A DNA stretch of 44,804 nucleotides from Candidatus Acidiferrum typicum (GCA_002478115.1 DLMH01000007.1:1-44804), one strand, 5' to 3'; positions 18,174 through 27,583 are shown, counted from the stretch's first letter. Numbers and translations: made by a program. The notes: a model not told the origin generated them from the sequence alone.

Positions 18174-20603
18174 ATGATCAGAAGAAGAAGAATCGCGATA
18201 AGGCTGGCCATCTCGTTTGCATTCATCGTGGCGATCGTGTTTGGCCTGGGTTGGCTGGGACTTAGGGGCATGCGACGGATAAATGCAGATTTGGAGGAGA
18301 TTGTTAGCAAGCGATGGGCCAGGCTGCAATTGTCCCGGGAAGCCTTGAGATATTCCAACCTGAATAATCGCATCATCACGGAAGTGTTTTTATTGAACCG
18401 CAAGGAAGAGATCGAACCTCTACTAAAGCTTCGGGAAGAGAATTCAGGAAAAATCACCGTTCTCCTGGAGCAACTGGGCGCTGGGGTCACAAGCGGCAGG
18501 GAGCAAGAGCTACTCGATGTTGTCAATCGCAGGCGGACGCCGTACATCAGCAGTTACAAGCAAGCGCTGAGACAACTCCTGGAAGAAAACAAACCCGAGC
18601 AGGCGAGGGCGACAATAGTTGGGGTGACGCTGCCCAAATTGATTGCCTATCACGACGCTTGGACCTCCTTCGTGGATTTTCAAGACAGCCAGGTAAATCA
18701 GGCTGCAAAGCAGAGCAAGGCGAATTATAAGCAGACTCACACATTAGTCCTTGTTCTTATCATTCTTGCGATAGTTACGACTGGAGCTACGGGAGGCTTC
18801 GTCATCAGCTCCATCACCAGCGAGATTACCGAACGGGAGAATGCCGAGAAGAAAGTCGTCAAATTGAACACAGAACTGGAGCAAAAGGTGCTCCAGCGGA
18901 CAGCGGAGCTGACAGTAACCATCGGAAAACTAGAAAAGGAAGTGACCGAGCGGGAGCGGGCTGAAGCAGAGGCGAAGAGAGCGCAAGAGGCCGCAGAAGA
19001 AGCGAGTGGAGCAAAGAGCACCTTTCTTGCCATGATGAGCCACGAGATTCGCACGCCGATGAACGGCATTCTGGGCATGACTGAGTTAGTTCTGGACACG
19101 GACCTCACAACCGAGCAACGAGAGAAACTTGCACTGGTTCGATTTTCAGCAGAATCCCTCCTCTCCATCATCAAAGACATACTGGATTTTTCGAAGATAG
19201 AAGCCGGGAAACTGGAGATTGAATCGATCCCCTTTGATTTGCGCGAGAGTTTGGGCGAAACCATGAAGCCGCTGAGTTTTCGCGCAGACCAGAAAGGGTT
19301 GAAAGTTAGCTGCGAAGTAGCGCCAGACGTTCCTGAGGCGCTGCTCGGTGATCCCGGCAGGATTCGCCAGATTCTGGTCAATATCGTAGGTAACGCCATC
19401 AAATTCACCGAACGGGGCGGAGTCTTTGTCAGCGTGAACGAGGAATGCCACGATGGCGGGGTCACCAGCCTGCATTTCGCCGTAAAAGACACTGGCATAG
19501 GTATCCCGATGGATAAACAAGAGAAGATCTTCGAGGCATTCTCCCAGGCCGACGGCTCCATGGCTCGAAAGTATGGCGGCACTGGGTTGGGATTGGCGAT
19601 CTGCGCGAAACTTGTGAAGATGATGGGCGGAAGAATATGGGTGGAGAGTCAACCTGGCCAAGGCAGCACATTCCACTTCACTCCGCGGTTGGCTGTGCAG
19701 GACACTCCTGCCCACGGTCGGGAACCTCTCCAACCGGAACAGTTACGCGATCTGCACGCTCTGATTGTGGAGGACAACTTCAAGAACCGAAGCGTGCTGA
19801 AAGGCATTCTTACTCGTTGGGGAATGAAGCCAACAGTGGTCAAGGGCGGCCATGCCGCTCTTCAGGCAATCGAAGCCGCCAAAAGAACTGGCCGTTCCTT
19901 TCCTTTGATTCTGTTGCATGAACAGATGCCAGAGAAGGACGGCTTTACGCTCGCTGAACGGATCAAAAGGGATCCGCAGTCTGTGGGTACAACTATCATT
20001 CTGCTCGCGTCTCCCGGGCACTTGGGGGACGCGGCCCGTTGCCGCAAACTCGGGATTTCCGCCTACCTTGTGAAACCGATTCGCCAGGGAGAACTGCTGC
20101 AAGCGATTTGTACTGCCTTGCATTCGCCAACGCAAAAGGAAACTCGGTTGGTGACGCGTCATACGTTGCGAGAGGCCCGGAATCGGCATCGAGTGCTGTT
20201 GGTGGAAGACGACGCCGTAAATCAAATGTTTGCAGTCAGTCTTCTTGAGAGGCGAGGGTACATCGTTACCGTCGCAGGGAACGGCCGGCAAGCGCTGGCG
20301 GCGCTGAAAAAGAAAGACTTTGATGTGGTGCTGATGGACGTGCAGATGCCGGAGATGGATGGTTTCGAGGCCACTGCGGCAATTCGGGAAAGGGAACGTC
20401 CCGCAGGCAGACACACCGCGATCATTGCCATGACGGCACACGCCCTCCAGGGTGATAAGGAGCGGTGCCTGTCAGCAGGCATGGACGCTTACATTTCAAA
20501 ACCTATTCAGACGAATGAGCTTTTCGCGACTATCGAGGAGCTTGTCGGCAACCGTGATGCGGGCGGTCCATCCAATGTGCTTGAGACTCAAGGGAAACTG
20601 TAA
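18174..20603 (+). CDS. Hybrid sensor histidine kinase with two receiver domains
   Basis: 809 residues. TM1 (about 8-29) and TM2 (about 190-212) bracket a helical periplasmic sensor, then a long coiled coil (about 215-275). The HisKA box [10 protein letters not shown] has the phosphoacceptor His290, and the ATPase domain shows NAIKFT (N box), DTGIGIP and GTGLGLAI. The first receiver (about 525-645) keeps VEDN and the conserved Lys (YLVKP), but the phosphorylation Asp is replaced by His582 in [11 protein letters not shown]. The second receiver (about 665-790) is intact, with Asp722 in [16 protein letters not shown] precedes the ATG. It is divergent from the SpoIIE-type phosphatase, so one pathway is possible. 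No cognate regulator is adjacent. Confidence 0.93.
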   Translation: MIRRRRIAIRLAISFAFIVAIVFGLGWLGLRGMRRINADLEEIVSKRWARLQLSREALRYSNLNNRIITEVFLLNRKEEIEPLLKLREENSGKITVLLEQLGAGVTSGREQELLDVVNRRRTPYISSYKQALRQLLEENKPEQARATIVGVTLPKLIAYHDAWTSFVDFQDSQVNQAAKQSKANYKQTHTLVLVLIILAIVTTGATGGFVISSITSEITERENAEKKVVKLNTELEQKVLQRTAELTVTIGKLEKEVTERERAEAEAKRAQEAAEEASGAKSTFLAMMSHEIRTPMNGILGMTELVLDTDLTTEQREKLALVRFSAESLLSIIKDILDFSKIEAGKLEIESIPFDLRESLGETMKPLSFRADQKGLKVSCEVAPDVPEALLGDPGRIRQILVNIVGNAIKFTERGGVFVSVNEECHDGGVTSLHFAVKDTGIGIPMDKQEKIFEAFSQADGSMARKYGGTGLGLAICAKLVKMMGGRIWVESQPGQGSTFHFTPRLAVQDTPAHGREPLQPEQLRDLHALIVEDNFKNRSVLKGILTRWGMKPTVVKGGHAALQAIEAAKRTGRSFPLILLHEQMPEKDGFTLAERIKRDPQSVGTTIILLASPGHLGDAARCRKLGISAYLVKPIRQGELLQAICTALHSPTQKETRLVTRHTLREARNRHRVLLVEDDAVNQMFAVSLLERRGYIVTVAGNGRQALAALKKKDFDVVLMDVQMPEMDGFEATAAIRERERPAGRHTAIIAMTAHALQGDKERCLSAGMDAYISKPIQTNELFATIEELVGNRDAGGPSNVLETQGKL

Positions 20604-20852
20604 ACGCCGGAGCAAAAATAGACCGCGTCACGCCGTCAGAGCGGGTGATGCGGCGGAGGCAAAGTAGACCGCCGGATCTTGCTTTCACGAACGGTTGTGG
20701 AGCGAGCCAGGTTCGTGGGACACGGAAGGGATGTACACCGTGGGTCAGGGGTTTCTCTTCGCTTTAAACTTACAACTTAATCCTTAGAACTTTAAGCGGC
20801 GGGTCTGGCTTTTTCCTCATCCTGTTAAATCGCGTTTGCGGCTTAGGTGGCG

Positions 20853-21785
20853 TCAGGAGAGCTTGCGGCTGTGAGGATATTTCCCGGCGGCGATGGCGGC
20901 GGCAAGGATAGTGTTTACGTGGATCTGCACGGTGTCTTCGACGCGGCGGGCGTAGCCTCCGGCCAGCGTGGTCACTACGGGAACCCCCTGCCAGCGCGCT
21001 TCCTCGAACACGCTGCGATCGCGCGTTTGCAAACCATTGATCGTCAGGCGCAGGCCGCCTAGCTGATCTTCCTTGTAGGGGTCCGCGCCGCCAATATAGA
21101 AGAGCATGTCCGGCTGAAACTTCTCCAGACCCTCGCGAAGCGCGGGCAGCAGCGCTTCCATGTATTCGTCGTCGCCGACGCCATCGTCCATATTCAAATC
21201 CACGGTGGAGGGCGGCTTGTGCCCGGGGTAAAGATCCAACTGGTGGATGGAGAGCGTGAAGACGGAAGGGTCATGAGCGAAGATCGCGGCAGTGCCATTG
21301 CCGTGGTGCACGTCGGTGTCCACGACCATGGCGGTGCGGATGGTGCCGTCGGCTTGCATCTTGCGGATGGCCACGGCTACATCATGGATCGCGCAGAAGC
21401 CTTCGCCATGACCGGGATAGGCGTGATGGAAGCCGCCGCCGATGTTGCAGCCGAAACCATCGAGGGAGGCAGCCTGCGCGGCAAGGATCGTGCCACCCGC
21501 GGCCAGCCAAAACGCGCTGACGAGTTCCGGCGAGTATGGCACTTCGAGAATCATCAGATCGTTTTGGGTGAGCGTCCCGGTCTTGAGCTTGTTCACCCAC
21601 TCGGGTGTGTGGACGCGCAGGATGTCCGCGTCGGCGGCGGGTTCTGGGCGAAGGAAATTGTCGAGGAGGGCGATGCCGTCGTTCACCAGCTTATCGGCGA
21701 CCAGGCGATATTTTTGCGAGGGAAAGACGTGTGCGCCCAGGTTGAGATCGTAGAGTTCGTGGTAGATGAGCTTAAAGGGCAGCAT
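20853..21785 (-). CDS. Histone deacetylase-family (class II-like) hydrolase
   Basis: 310 residues, full length for bacterial HDAC-like enzymes (HdaH/AcuC relatives), cytoplasmic zinc amidohydrolases acting on acetyl-lysine, acetylpolyamines or similar. Visible motifs are GGGFHHAYPGHGEGFC with the catalytic His pair, DTDVHHGNGT with the zinc Asp and His, FTLSIHQLDLYPG, and GGADPYKEDQLGG with the last zinc Asp. It is the most downstream member of a minus-strand run (metG, tatD, polyprenyl synthase, this gene), 114 nt after the synthase stop, and carries its own weak start region. The substrate is unknown. Confidence 0.88.
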   Translation of the reverse strand: MLPFKLIYHELYDLNLGAHVFPSQKYRLVADKLVNDGIALLDNFLRPEPAADADILRVHTPEWVNKLKTGTLTQNDLMILEVPYSPELVSAFWLAAGGTILAAQAASLDGFGCNIGGGFHHAYPGHGEGFCAIHDVAVAIRKMQADGTIRTAMVVDTDVHHGNGTAAIFAHDPSVFTLSIHQLDLYPGHKPPSTVDLNMDDGVGDDEYMEALLPALREGLEKFQPDMLFYIGGADPYKEDQLGGLRLTINGLQTRDRSVFEEARWQGVPVVTTLAGGYARRVEDTVQIHVNTILAAAIAAGKYPHSRKLS

Positions 21786-21831
21786 GAGCGGTTGCTTTGG
21801 AGAATCGGCCTTTTCCTGGTCTTATGCGAAA

Positions 21832-21862
21832 AGCAGATCCCTCGCTCTGCTCGGGGCGACAG
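21832..21862. repeat. Partial copy of the 5640 foldback repeat arm
   Basis: AGCAGATCCCTCGCTCTGCT followed by CGGGGCGACA matches the right arm of the repeat at 5743-5772 with a few changes. No matching left arm is seen nearby. Confidence 0.5.
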
Positions 21863-21899
21863 TGCAGTAGAGTGTTTCAGCAAACTGCTAAATAGCAAG

Positions 21900-22859
21900 C
21901 TAATTTTCGCGTTCGAGGATGAAATCGGGCAACGTGAGCAGCGCGCGGGCATATTCGGAGTCGCCATGGCCGTTGAGGCAGGCTTTGGCGCGGCCCGCGT
22001 AAACGAGGGCCAGACTGCGCGCACGGTCCAAAGCGCCGGAATCGCGCACCAAGGCGACAAGTTTTTCCGGCTGCACGGAATGGAATTCCTTTTCTTCGAG
22101 GACACGAGCGACCAGCTCGCGCGCCTCGCTATGGCCATTTTCCATGGCATAGATCAACGGCAGCGTGACTTTGCCTTCTTTCAGATCGCTGAGCACCGGC
22201 TTGCCGAGTTGCTCGCTGGAAGCGGTGAAGTCCAGAAGGTCGTCCACGAGCTGGAAGGCCAAGCCGGCATTGCGCCCGTATTCCGCGAGGGCTTCTTCGT
22301 GCTTGTTGCCCAGGCCGCCCAATACGCCGCCCAGCCGCGCGCAGCCGCTGAAGAGACAGGCGGTCTTGTAGGTGGCCAGCTTCAGCGCATCTTCCTCGGT
22401 TACATCCATGCGGCCGATCTTGGCAAGTTGCAGGAGTTCGCCTTCGACCATTTTCTGGGTGAGATCAATCAGGATATCGAGCACATGGAAATTGCGTTCT
22501 TCGAGGGCAATCTGGAAGGACTGCATGTAGAGCCAATCGCCCGCCAGGACGCTGCGGTGATTACCCCAGCGGGAATTCGCCGAAGGGCGGCCACGGCGCG
22601 TGTCGGCGCTGTCAATCACGTCGTCATGGATGAGCGTGGCGCTGTGGAGCAGCTCGACGACGGCGGCCAGACGGATGGCGCTGCGCGTTTCGCCGTGGCG
22701 TCCGCTGGCGTACCCGTGACAAAGCAGGAGCAGCGCGGGACGCAAACGCTTTCCGCCGCCGCCCAGCAAATAGCTGGTGATTTCCGAAACCGGCTGGAAC
22801 GCCGCGGCACTCTGGCGGGACAACTCCTGCTCCACCTTCACGAGGTCGACGCGCACCAA
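21900..22859 (-). CDS. Polyprenyl (all-trans) diphosphate synthase
   Basis: 319 residues, normal length. It elongates isoprenoid diphosphates with isopentenyl diphosphate, probably for the quinone side chain. The first aspartate-rich motif is HDDVIDSADTRRG (near residue 80) and the second is QLVDDLLDF (near 210), both complete; GGGKRLRPAL is the substrate-binding stretch. The ATG-less start is TTG at 22859 or the next codon GTG, with AAAGAGA upstream. Product chain length (octa-, nona- or heptaprenyl) cannot be read safely. It lies between tatD and the HDAC-like gene on the same strand, so it is probably in one transcript with them. Confidence 0.9.
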   Translation of the reverse strand: MVRVDLVKVEQELSRQSAAAFQPVSEITSYLLGGGGKRLRPALLLLCHGYASGRHGETRSAIRLAAVVELLHSATLIHDDVIDSADTRRGRPSANSRWGNHRSVLAGDWLYMQSFQIALEERNFHVLDILIDLTQKMVEGELLQLAKIGRMDVTEEDALKLATYKTACLFSGCARLGGVLGGLGNKHEEALAEYGRNAGLAFQLVDDLLDFTASSEQLGKPVLSDLKEGKVTLPLIYAMENGHSEARELVARVLEEKEFHSVQPEKLVALVRDSGALDRARSLALVYAGRAKACLNGHGDSEYARALLTLPDFILEREN

Positions 22860-22921
22860 TTCAAAAATCTCTTTGGCCGTGAGAACCGCGATGACTTGCC
22901 TCCTGCAGCCGCTGCCCTGAT

Positions 22922-23734
22922 TCAGCGGGACACCGCAGGCGGGGCCGTCCCCGACCGGGTGAGTGGAAAGAATCGCCGGAAATTTCCCGAGGTGGCTTGG
23001 GCGACTTCCTCCACGGGTAAGTTTCTCACATTCGCAAGGACCTGCGCCACCTCCGCGACGTACGCGGGCTCATTGCGCTTGCCGCGGTAGGGCTGGGGCG
23101 CCAGATACGGAGAGTCTGTTTCGATCAGGATGTTCTGGAGCGGCAAAGCTTTCGCAACGTCGCGCAAATTCTGCATTTTCGGATAGGTCAAATTGCCTGT
23201 AAACGAAATCATGAAGCCGAGGTCGAGGCCGCGCCGAGCATCTTCCAGCGTGCTGGTGAAGCAGTGCAGGACGCCACCGAGGCCAGTGGGCTTCCAGACT
23301 TCTTCGAGGAGGCGGAGGCAATCGCTCCAGGCATCGCGGCAGTGGATGATGATGGGGAGCTTGGCTGCGTGCGCGAGTTCCATTTGCTGGCGGAAGACGC
23401 GCTCCTGGATGTCGCGCGGGGAGTGATCGTAGAAGTAGTCCAGGCCGATTTCGCCCCAGGCGACGACTTTGGGATGCTGGGCGAGCTTGGCTAGAGTTTC
23501 GAGATGCGCCGGGGTGACTTCCTTCGCTTCGTGTGGATGGATGCCGACGGTCGTGTAAATCCAATCGTGGGCTTCGGCGTAGGGCAGCGCGGCATCGAGT
23601 TTCTCCGGCCCGGGCCCGGTGCCGATGGCAAGGATTGTGAAGACACCGGCGGCACGAGCGCGTTCGAGCATGGCCTCGCGGTCGTCCGCGAATTGCGGGA
23701 AGTCGATGTGGGCATGGGAATCGATGAGGTCCAT
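22922..23734 (-). CDS. tatD: TatD-family metal-dependent hydrolase
   Basis: 270 residues, usual size. TIM-barrel metalloenzyme of the TatD family, with reported 3'-5' DNase/RNase activity. It begins MDLIDSHAHIDFPQF, the first metal site; other ligands are in WGEIGLDYFYDHS (Glu/Asp), IIHCRDAW (His), GVLHCFTS (His) and ETDSPYLAPQPYRGKRNEP (Asp). It follows metG on the same strand, an arrangement common in bacteria, separated by a 160-nt gap holding interleaved inverted repeats. D-aminoacyl-tRNA deacylase-like activity has been proposed for some homologues; not distinguishable here. Confidence 0.92.
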   Translation of the reverse strand: MDLIDSHAHIDFPQFADDREAMLERARAAGVFTILAIGTGPGPEKLDAALPYAEAHDWIYTTVGIHPHEAKEVTPAHLETLAKLAQHPKVVAWGEIGLDYFYDHSPRDIQERVFRQQMELAHAAKLPIIIHCRDAWSDCLRLLEEVWKPTGLGGVLHCFTSTLEDARRGLDLGFMISFTGNLTYPKMQNLRDVAKALPLQNILIETDSPYLAPQPYRGKRNEPAYVAEVAQVLANVRNLPVEEVAQATSGNFRRFFPLTRSGTAPPAVSR

Positions 23735-23749
23735 GGTTAGTAGATGATG

Positions 23750-23864
23750 GGTATCAGTTGTCAGCTAACGGCGATCAGCGATCAGGGACCGGGCCTCCGA
23801 CCTGGCCAATTTGCGATGACACAGAAAGTTCTTGCTTCCTGATAACTGATACCTGATCGCTGAT
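23750..23864. repeat. Interleaved inverted repeats between metG and tatD
   Basis: Arm A, GGTATCAGTTGTCAG (23750-23764), pairs with A' CTGATAACTGATACC (23839-23853), with one mismatch in 15. Arm B, ATCAGCGATCAGG (23774-23786), pairs perfectly with B' CCTGATCGCTGAT (23852-23864). The order is A-B-A'-B', so the two stems cannot form as simple nested hairpins. Confidence 0.7.
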
Positions 23865-23898
23865 ATCCGTATGCGACACCGCGCACTGCAAATTTACC

Positions 23899-25869
23899 CT
23901 ACTTCAGGCGCGCGCCTACCTCGACGTCTTCGAGGAAACCGGCGAGAACGGGACGGCCTTCGGGACCGACGGAAGCGGCGACGACCATGCCATTGGACTC
24001 GACGCCACGCAACTTGCGCGGAGCGAGATTGACGACCACCACCACTTTGCGGCCGATGAGCGATTCGGGTTCGTAGAACTGGGCGATGCCGGCGCAAATC
24101 TGGCGGATTTCCGTGCCGATATCCACGGTCAGTTTCAGAAGCTTGTCTGCGCCGACGATGCGCTCGGCGGTTTTGATCTGCCCCACGCGCATCTCGACCT
24201 TGGCAAAATCCTCGATGCCGATTTTTTCGGGTACAGCGGGCGCCGCGGCCGGTGTGGCTGGTGCGCTTGCGGGTTTCGGTGCGGCCGATGCGGAACTTAA
24301 CTCTTCGTTCGCCATAGCTTCGATCCTCTCTATTGCTTCGGTTTTGTCCACGCGCGGGAAAAGCGTTTGCAACTTGCCCAACGTCGTGCCGGGAACCAAT
24401 TGGCCCCAGCGCAAACCATCCAGCTCAAAAGAATCTAGGGGAGTCGTTTGCCCGAGGAGCGCCCAGACTTTCGCGGTGCTATCCGGCAGAACGGGATGCG
24501 CCAATGCGGCGACGATGCGCAATAACTCGGCCGTCGTCCAGAGAATCGTGCCCTTGCGCGACTGGTCGGCTTCGGAAGCGCCGAGCGCCCAAGGCTGTTC
24601 GGTGGTGAGGTATTTGTCGGCAGCGGCGATCACGCCCCAGATCGCTTCGAGAGCGCGCGCGAATTCCATTTTGTCGAATCGCTCGAGGACTTCGCCGATG
24701 GCGGATTGGGCTCCGTTGGCCAGAGCGTCGTCCTGGGGCTGGCGCTCGGCGGGCTTCGGCACTTTGCCGGCGAAGTTCTTTTCGATCAGCGCAGCAGTGC
24801 GGCTGGCCAGATTGCCGAGGCCGTTGGCGAGGTCGCTGTTGTAGCGCGTGACAAGCGAGTCGTAGCTGAAGTTGCCGTCCTGGCCGAACACGACTTCGCG
24901 CAGCATGAAGTAACGGAGCGCGTCCATGCCAAGCAAGTTGGCGATGGGGCGCGGCAAGACCACGTTGCCCTTGGACTTGCTCATTTTGGCTGCATCCATG
25001 AGGAACCAGCCGTGCGCCCAAACTTGCTTTGGCAGGGGCAGCATCGCGGCCATCAGGAATGCGGGCCAGTAGACGGTGTGGAAGCGGATGATGTCCTTGC
25101 CGACGAAATGCACGTCCGCAGGCCACATGCCACGCTTTTCGTAGTCCGGGCCGCCGACGGCGCTGAGGTAGGCGGTGAGCGCGTCGAACCAGACGTAGAA
25201 GACGTGCGGCTCTTCGCCGGGCACGGGGATGCCCCAGCGGATGGTGGTGCGGGTGATGCTGAGATCCTTCAGGCCGCCTTCGACGAAGCTCACGATTTCG
25301 TTTTTGCGGCTTTCGGGCTGAATGAAATCGGGATTCTTGCGATAGAAATCGAGCAGAGGCTTTTGGAAGGCGGAAAGTTTGAAAAAGTAGTTTTCTTCGG
25401 TGAGCGTTTCGAGGGGGCGGCCGCAGTCCGGGCAGTTGTCGCCGGGCTTGGCGTCGTTCACGAAGGCGTTGTCGTGGATGCAGTACTGGCCGGTGTAGTG
25501 ACCCTTATAGACGTAACCGTTTTCCTTGCAGAGCTTGAAGAGCCACTGCACGGCGCGCACATGATTCAGATCGGTGGTGCGCACGAATTCGTCGGCAGGG
25601 ATACCGAGCTCATCCCAGAGGGAGCGCCACGCCTCCGCCATATTGGCCACGAATTCCGATTCGGGGATGCCGGCTTTCTTGGCGGCGCGTTCGACGTTGA
25701 CGCCGTGCTCGTCGGTGCCGGTGGTCATCACGACGTCGTAGCCGCGCATGCGTTTGTAGCGGCGAACGGTGTCGCAGACCACGGTGGTGTAGGTATGGCC
25801 GATGTGCGGCAGGCCGTTCGTGTAGTAGATCGGCGTGGTGAGATAGAATTTTTCTTTTCGCTCAGGCAT
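23899..25869 (-). CDS. metG: Methionyl-tRNA synthetase with C-terminal tRNA-binding domain
   Basis: 656 residues. Class I synthetase that charges tRNA-Met. HIGH motif LPHIGHTYTTV (near 20) and KMSKS motif KMSKSKGNVV (near 300) are intact. The zinc-type insert retains CIHDNAF and CPDCGRP, so a knuckle is partly present. An anticodon-binding helical domain follows, then an Ala/Pro-rich linker (about 530-550) and an EMAP/OB-fold tRNA-binding domain (about 555-656; MRVGQIKTAERIVGADKLLKL), which marks the long form. It heads a minus-strand cluster with tatD. The ATG at 25869 is the clear start; the leader contains GATACT next to it. Confidence 0.96.
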   Translation of the reverse strand: MPERKEKFYLTTPIYYTNGLPHIGHTYTTVVCDTVRRYKRMRGYDVVMTTGTDEHGVNVERAAKKAGIPESEFVANMAEAWRSLWDELGIPADEFVRTTDLNHVRAVQWLFKLCKENGYVYKGHYTGQYCIHDNAFVNDAKPGDNCPDCGRPLETLTEENYFFKLSAFQKPLLDFYRKNPDFIQPESRKNEIVSFVEGGLKDLSITRTTIRWGIPVPGEEPHVFYVWFDALTAYLSAVGGPDYEKRGMWPADVHFVGKDIIRFHTVYWPAFLMAAMLPLPKQVWAHGWFLMDAAKMSKSKGNVVLPRPIANLLGMDALRYFMLREVVFGQDGNFSYDSLVTRYNSDLANGLGNLASRTAALIEKNFAGKVPKPAERQPQDDALANGAQSAIGEVLERFDKMEFARALEAIWGVIAAADKYLTTEQPWALGASEADQSRKGTILWTTAELLRIVAALAHPVLPDSTAKVWALLGQTTPLDSFELDGLRWGQLVPGTTLGKLQTLFPRVDKTEAIERIEAMANEELSSASAAPKPASAPATPAAAPAVPEKIGIEDFAKVEMRVGQIKTAERIVGADKLLKLTVDIGTEIRQICAGIAQFYEPESLIGRKVVVVVNLAPRKLRGVESNGMVVAASVGPEGRPVLAGFLEDVEVGARLK

Positions 25870-25997
25870 TAGTATCTCTAGGAACTATCTCATAAATTCT
25901 TCGCTATCACGCCCTGCCTACCTCAGAGGTCAAAAATCATCAAGTTCCGTGACGGTTGCTCACGGCTAATGAGGCTGCGGAAAAACCCCGAAAAGGC

Positions 25998-26068
25998 TTT
26001 CTGCCGGGGCTAAAGCCCGTTGCTTCCAAGAGCTATACGCCGGGGCTGAAGCCCCGGCCTCCTAAAGA
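25998..26068 (-). repeat. Two-hairpin dispersed repeat, copy 3
   Basis: On the minus strand it reads TTTAGGAGG, hairpin GCCGGGGCT/AGCCCCGGC (26039-26058), a spacer of about 20 nt, then hairpin GGGCT/AGCCC (26007-26018). Architecture and flanks match the copies at 8350 and 14364. Confidence 0.65.
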
Positions 26069-26122
26069 GAACCCCAAGAGCGGGCCGATCTAAAGATAGG
26101 CCACTACAAATGCAAAATCGAA

Positions 26123-26150
26123 GCGCCCGCCTCAGAAGGCGGCCGTTACA
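26123..26150 (+). repeat. Dispersed 28-nt repeat (forward copy)
   Basis: GCGCCCGCCTCAGAAGGCGG then CCGTTACA. It is the same element as 15882..15909 in reverse, and itself contains the inverted pair CCGCCT/AGGCGG. Confidence 0.6.
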
Positions 26151-26156
26151 AAGCCC

Positions 26157-27338
26157 CTACTTCTGGCCTTGCCGCCACGCGTGCATGGCTTCCTGCATGA
26201 CGCGCTGCAGCGGCACCACTTTCTCCTCTGCCAGTTTACGGCAATCCTCGTATTCGGGCGAAATCTGGACGACCCGGCCGTTGACGCGGGCGAGTTTCAT
26301 GCGGACTTCGCCATAGCAGGTGGCTACCGTTTCCCACTCGCGCGGCAACACACGCCGCTGGGTGGTGTAACTGCGCACGCCGAGCGTGGTCGTTTCCGCA
26401 AAAAGGAGTTCCTGAAATTTTGCTTCGTCGGCGAGCTTGCAGAGGACAGTCAGCAGCGTGCCGGGGCGATTTTTCTTCATTTGTACGGCGGTCGTGAACA
26501 CGTCCAACGCTCCGGCAGCCAGGGCGCGCTCGACGAAGTAGCCGTACACCTGGGGATTGAGGTCGTCGAGATTGGCTTCGACGACGCGAATCTCGTCGCT
26601 GTACTCCCCTTCGCGCGTTTCCGCGGCATCGCCCACCATCAAGCGAAGCACGTTGGGCTGGCCTTCGAGATCCGCCGTGCCCGCGCCGTAGCCGATGGCG
26701 GAAACGGTCATGGGAGGTTGCGGGCCGAAGGTATCGCACAACGTGGCGACAATGGCCGCACCGGTGGGCGTCACGAGTTCATTTTGTACGCCGGTCGAAT
26801 AGGTGGGCTTGCCCAGGAGCAGGCGGGCGGTGGCCGGGGCAGGCACGGGGAGAACACCGTGGGCCATTTTCGCAGTGCCGCCGCCGACATTCAGCGCCGA
26901 GCAGGTGAAGCGCGCGATTCCCAGAAAATGGAAGCCGATGCAAGCGCCGACGATGTCCACGATGGCGTCCACGGCGCCCACTTCATGGAAATGGATTTTT
27001 TCGATGGGCACATCGTGGACGGCGGCTTCGGCCTCGCCAAGTTTGCGAAAAATGGCGGTGGCATGCTCGCGGACGGGATTAGCGAGTTTCGACTTTTGCA
27101 GGATGACTTCGATGGTGGAGAGCGAGCGGTGCGTGCGCGTTTCTTGCGTTCGCACGCAGACGTACGTGGCGGCCATGCCGTTCTTCCAGACTTTTTCCGC
27201 GCGGATCTCCCAGCCGGGCACGTCGAGGCCCTGCAATTCGCCGCGCAGATGTTCCAGGGGAACGCCGGCATGGACGAGGGCACCCAGGGTCATGTCCCCG
27301 CTGATTCCGCTGAAGCAGTCAAAATAGGCGAGTTGCAT
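26157..27338 (-). CDS. larC: Nickel-pincer cofactor biosynthesis protein LarC
   Basis: 393 residues, full length. LarC inserts nickel into the pincer nucleotide cofactor using CTP. The family N-terminus YFDCFSGISGDMTLGAL is clear; IHFHEVGAVDAIVDIVG with its His residues and GVLPVPAPAT, ELVTPTGAA and VEANLDDLNPQVYGYF mark the N- and C-terminal halves. It is a single continuous frame, whereas some organisms make LarC by a programmed frameshift. LarE is in the window at 12426..13289, but no larB or client enzyme is adjacent. The ATG at 27338 is used; a TAGTAT box lies about 27 nt upstream. Confidence 0.94.
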   Translation of the reverse strand: MQLAYFDCFSGISGDMTLGALVHAGVPLEHLRGELQGLDVPGWEIRAEKVWKNGMAATYVCVRTQETRTHRSLSTIEVILQKSKLANPVREHATAIFRKLGEAEAAVHDVPIEKIHFHEVGAVDAIVDIVGACIGFHFLGIARFTCSALNVGGGTAKMAHGVLPVPAPATARLLLGKPTYSTGVQNELVTPTGAAIVATLCDTFGPQPPMTVSAIGYGAGTADLEGQPNVLRLMVGDAAETREGEYSDEIRVVEANLDDLNPQVYGYFVERALAAGALDVFTTAVQMKKNRPGTLLTVLCKLADEAKFQELLFAETTTLGVRSYTTQRRVLPREWETVATCYGEVRMKLARVNGRVVQISPEYEDCRKLAEEKVVPLQRVMQEAMHAWRQGQK

Positions 27339-27434
27339 TTCGTTTTTGATTTCCCGCCTGTTGATACTATCTGTTGCGGTTCCTCAGCGTCAAACGCGAG
27401 CGGTACGAGAAGAGTGTTTACAGCTTGCCGAGCT

Positions 27435-27533
27435 GGGGTCGAGCAGTGCTCGACCCCTACGCGAAGACGGCAAGAGAAAAGGCGCAGGGCTCGCAGACTC
27501 GCCCTGCGTTACAAGCTCCAACCTAAAGGTTGG
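27435..27533. repeat. Mosaic of three palindromes
   Basis: Three consecutive inverted repeats: GGGGTCGAGCA/TGCTCGACCCC around one central base (27435-27457); CGCAGGGC/GCCCTGCG (27483-27490 and 27501-27508); CCAACC-TAAA-GGTTGG (27518-27533), followed by GGCCACTACA. The same tail follows a weaker hairpin near 26090-26105. It fills the gap between larC and the flavoprotein gene. Confidence 0.65.
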
Positions 27534-27583
27534 CCACTACATTGGATGGCCATTTGTGCGTGCTCGGGAGAGAGTGAGGCGTG

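Noticed and set aside
17872..18177. Possible PilZ-like small gene ahead of the histidine kinase
   Set aside because: Only two short segments resemble PilZ motifs, the spacing is wrong and the frame has no ribosome site.
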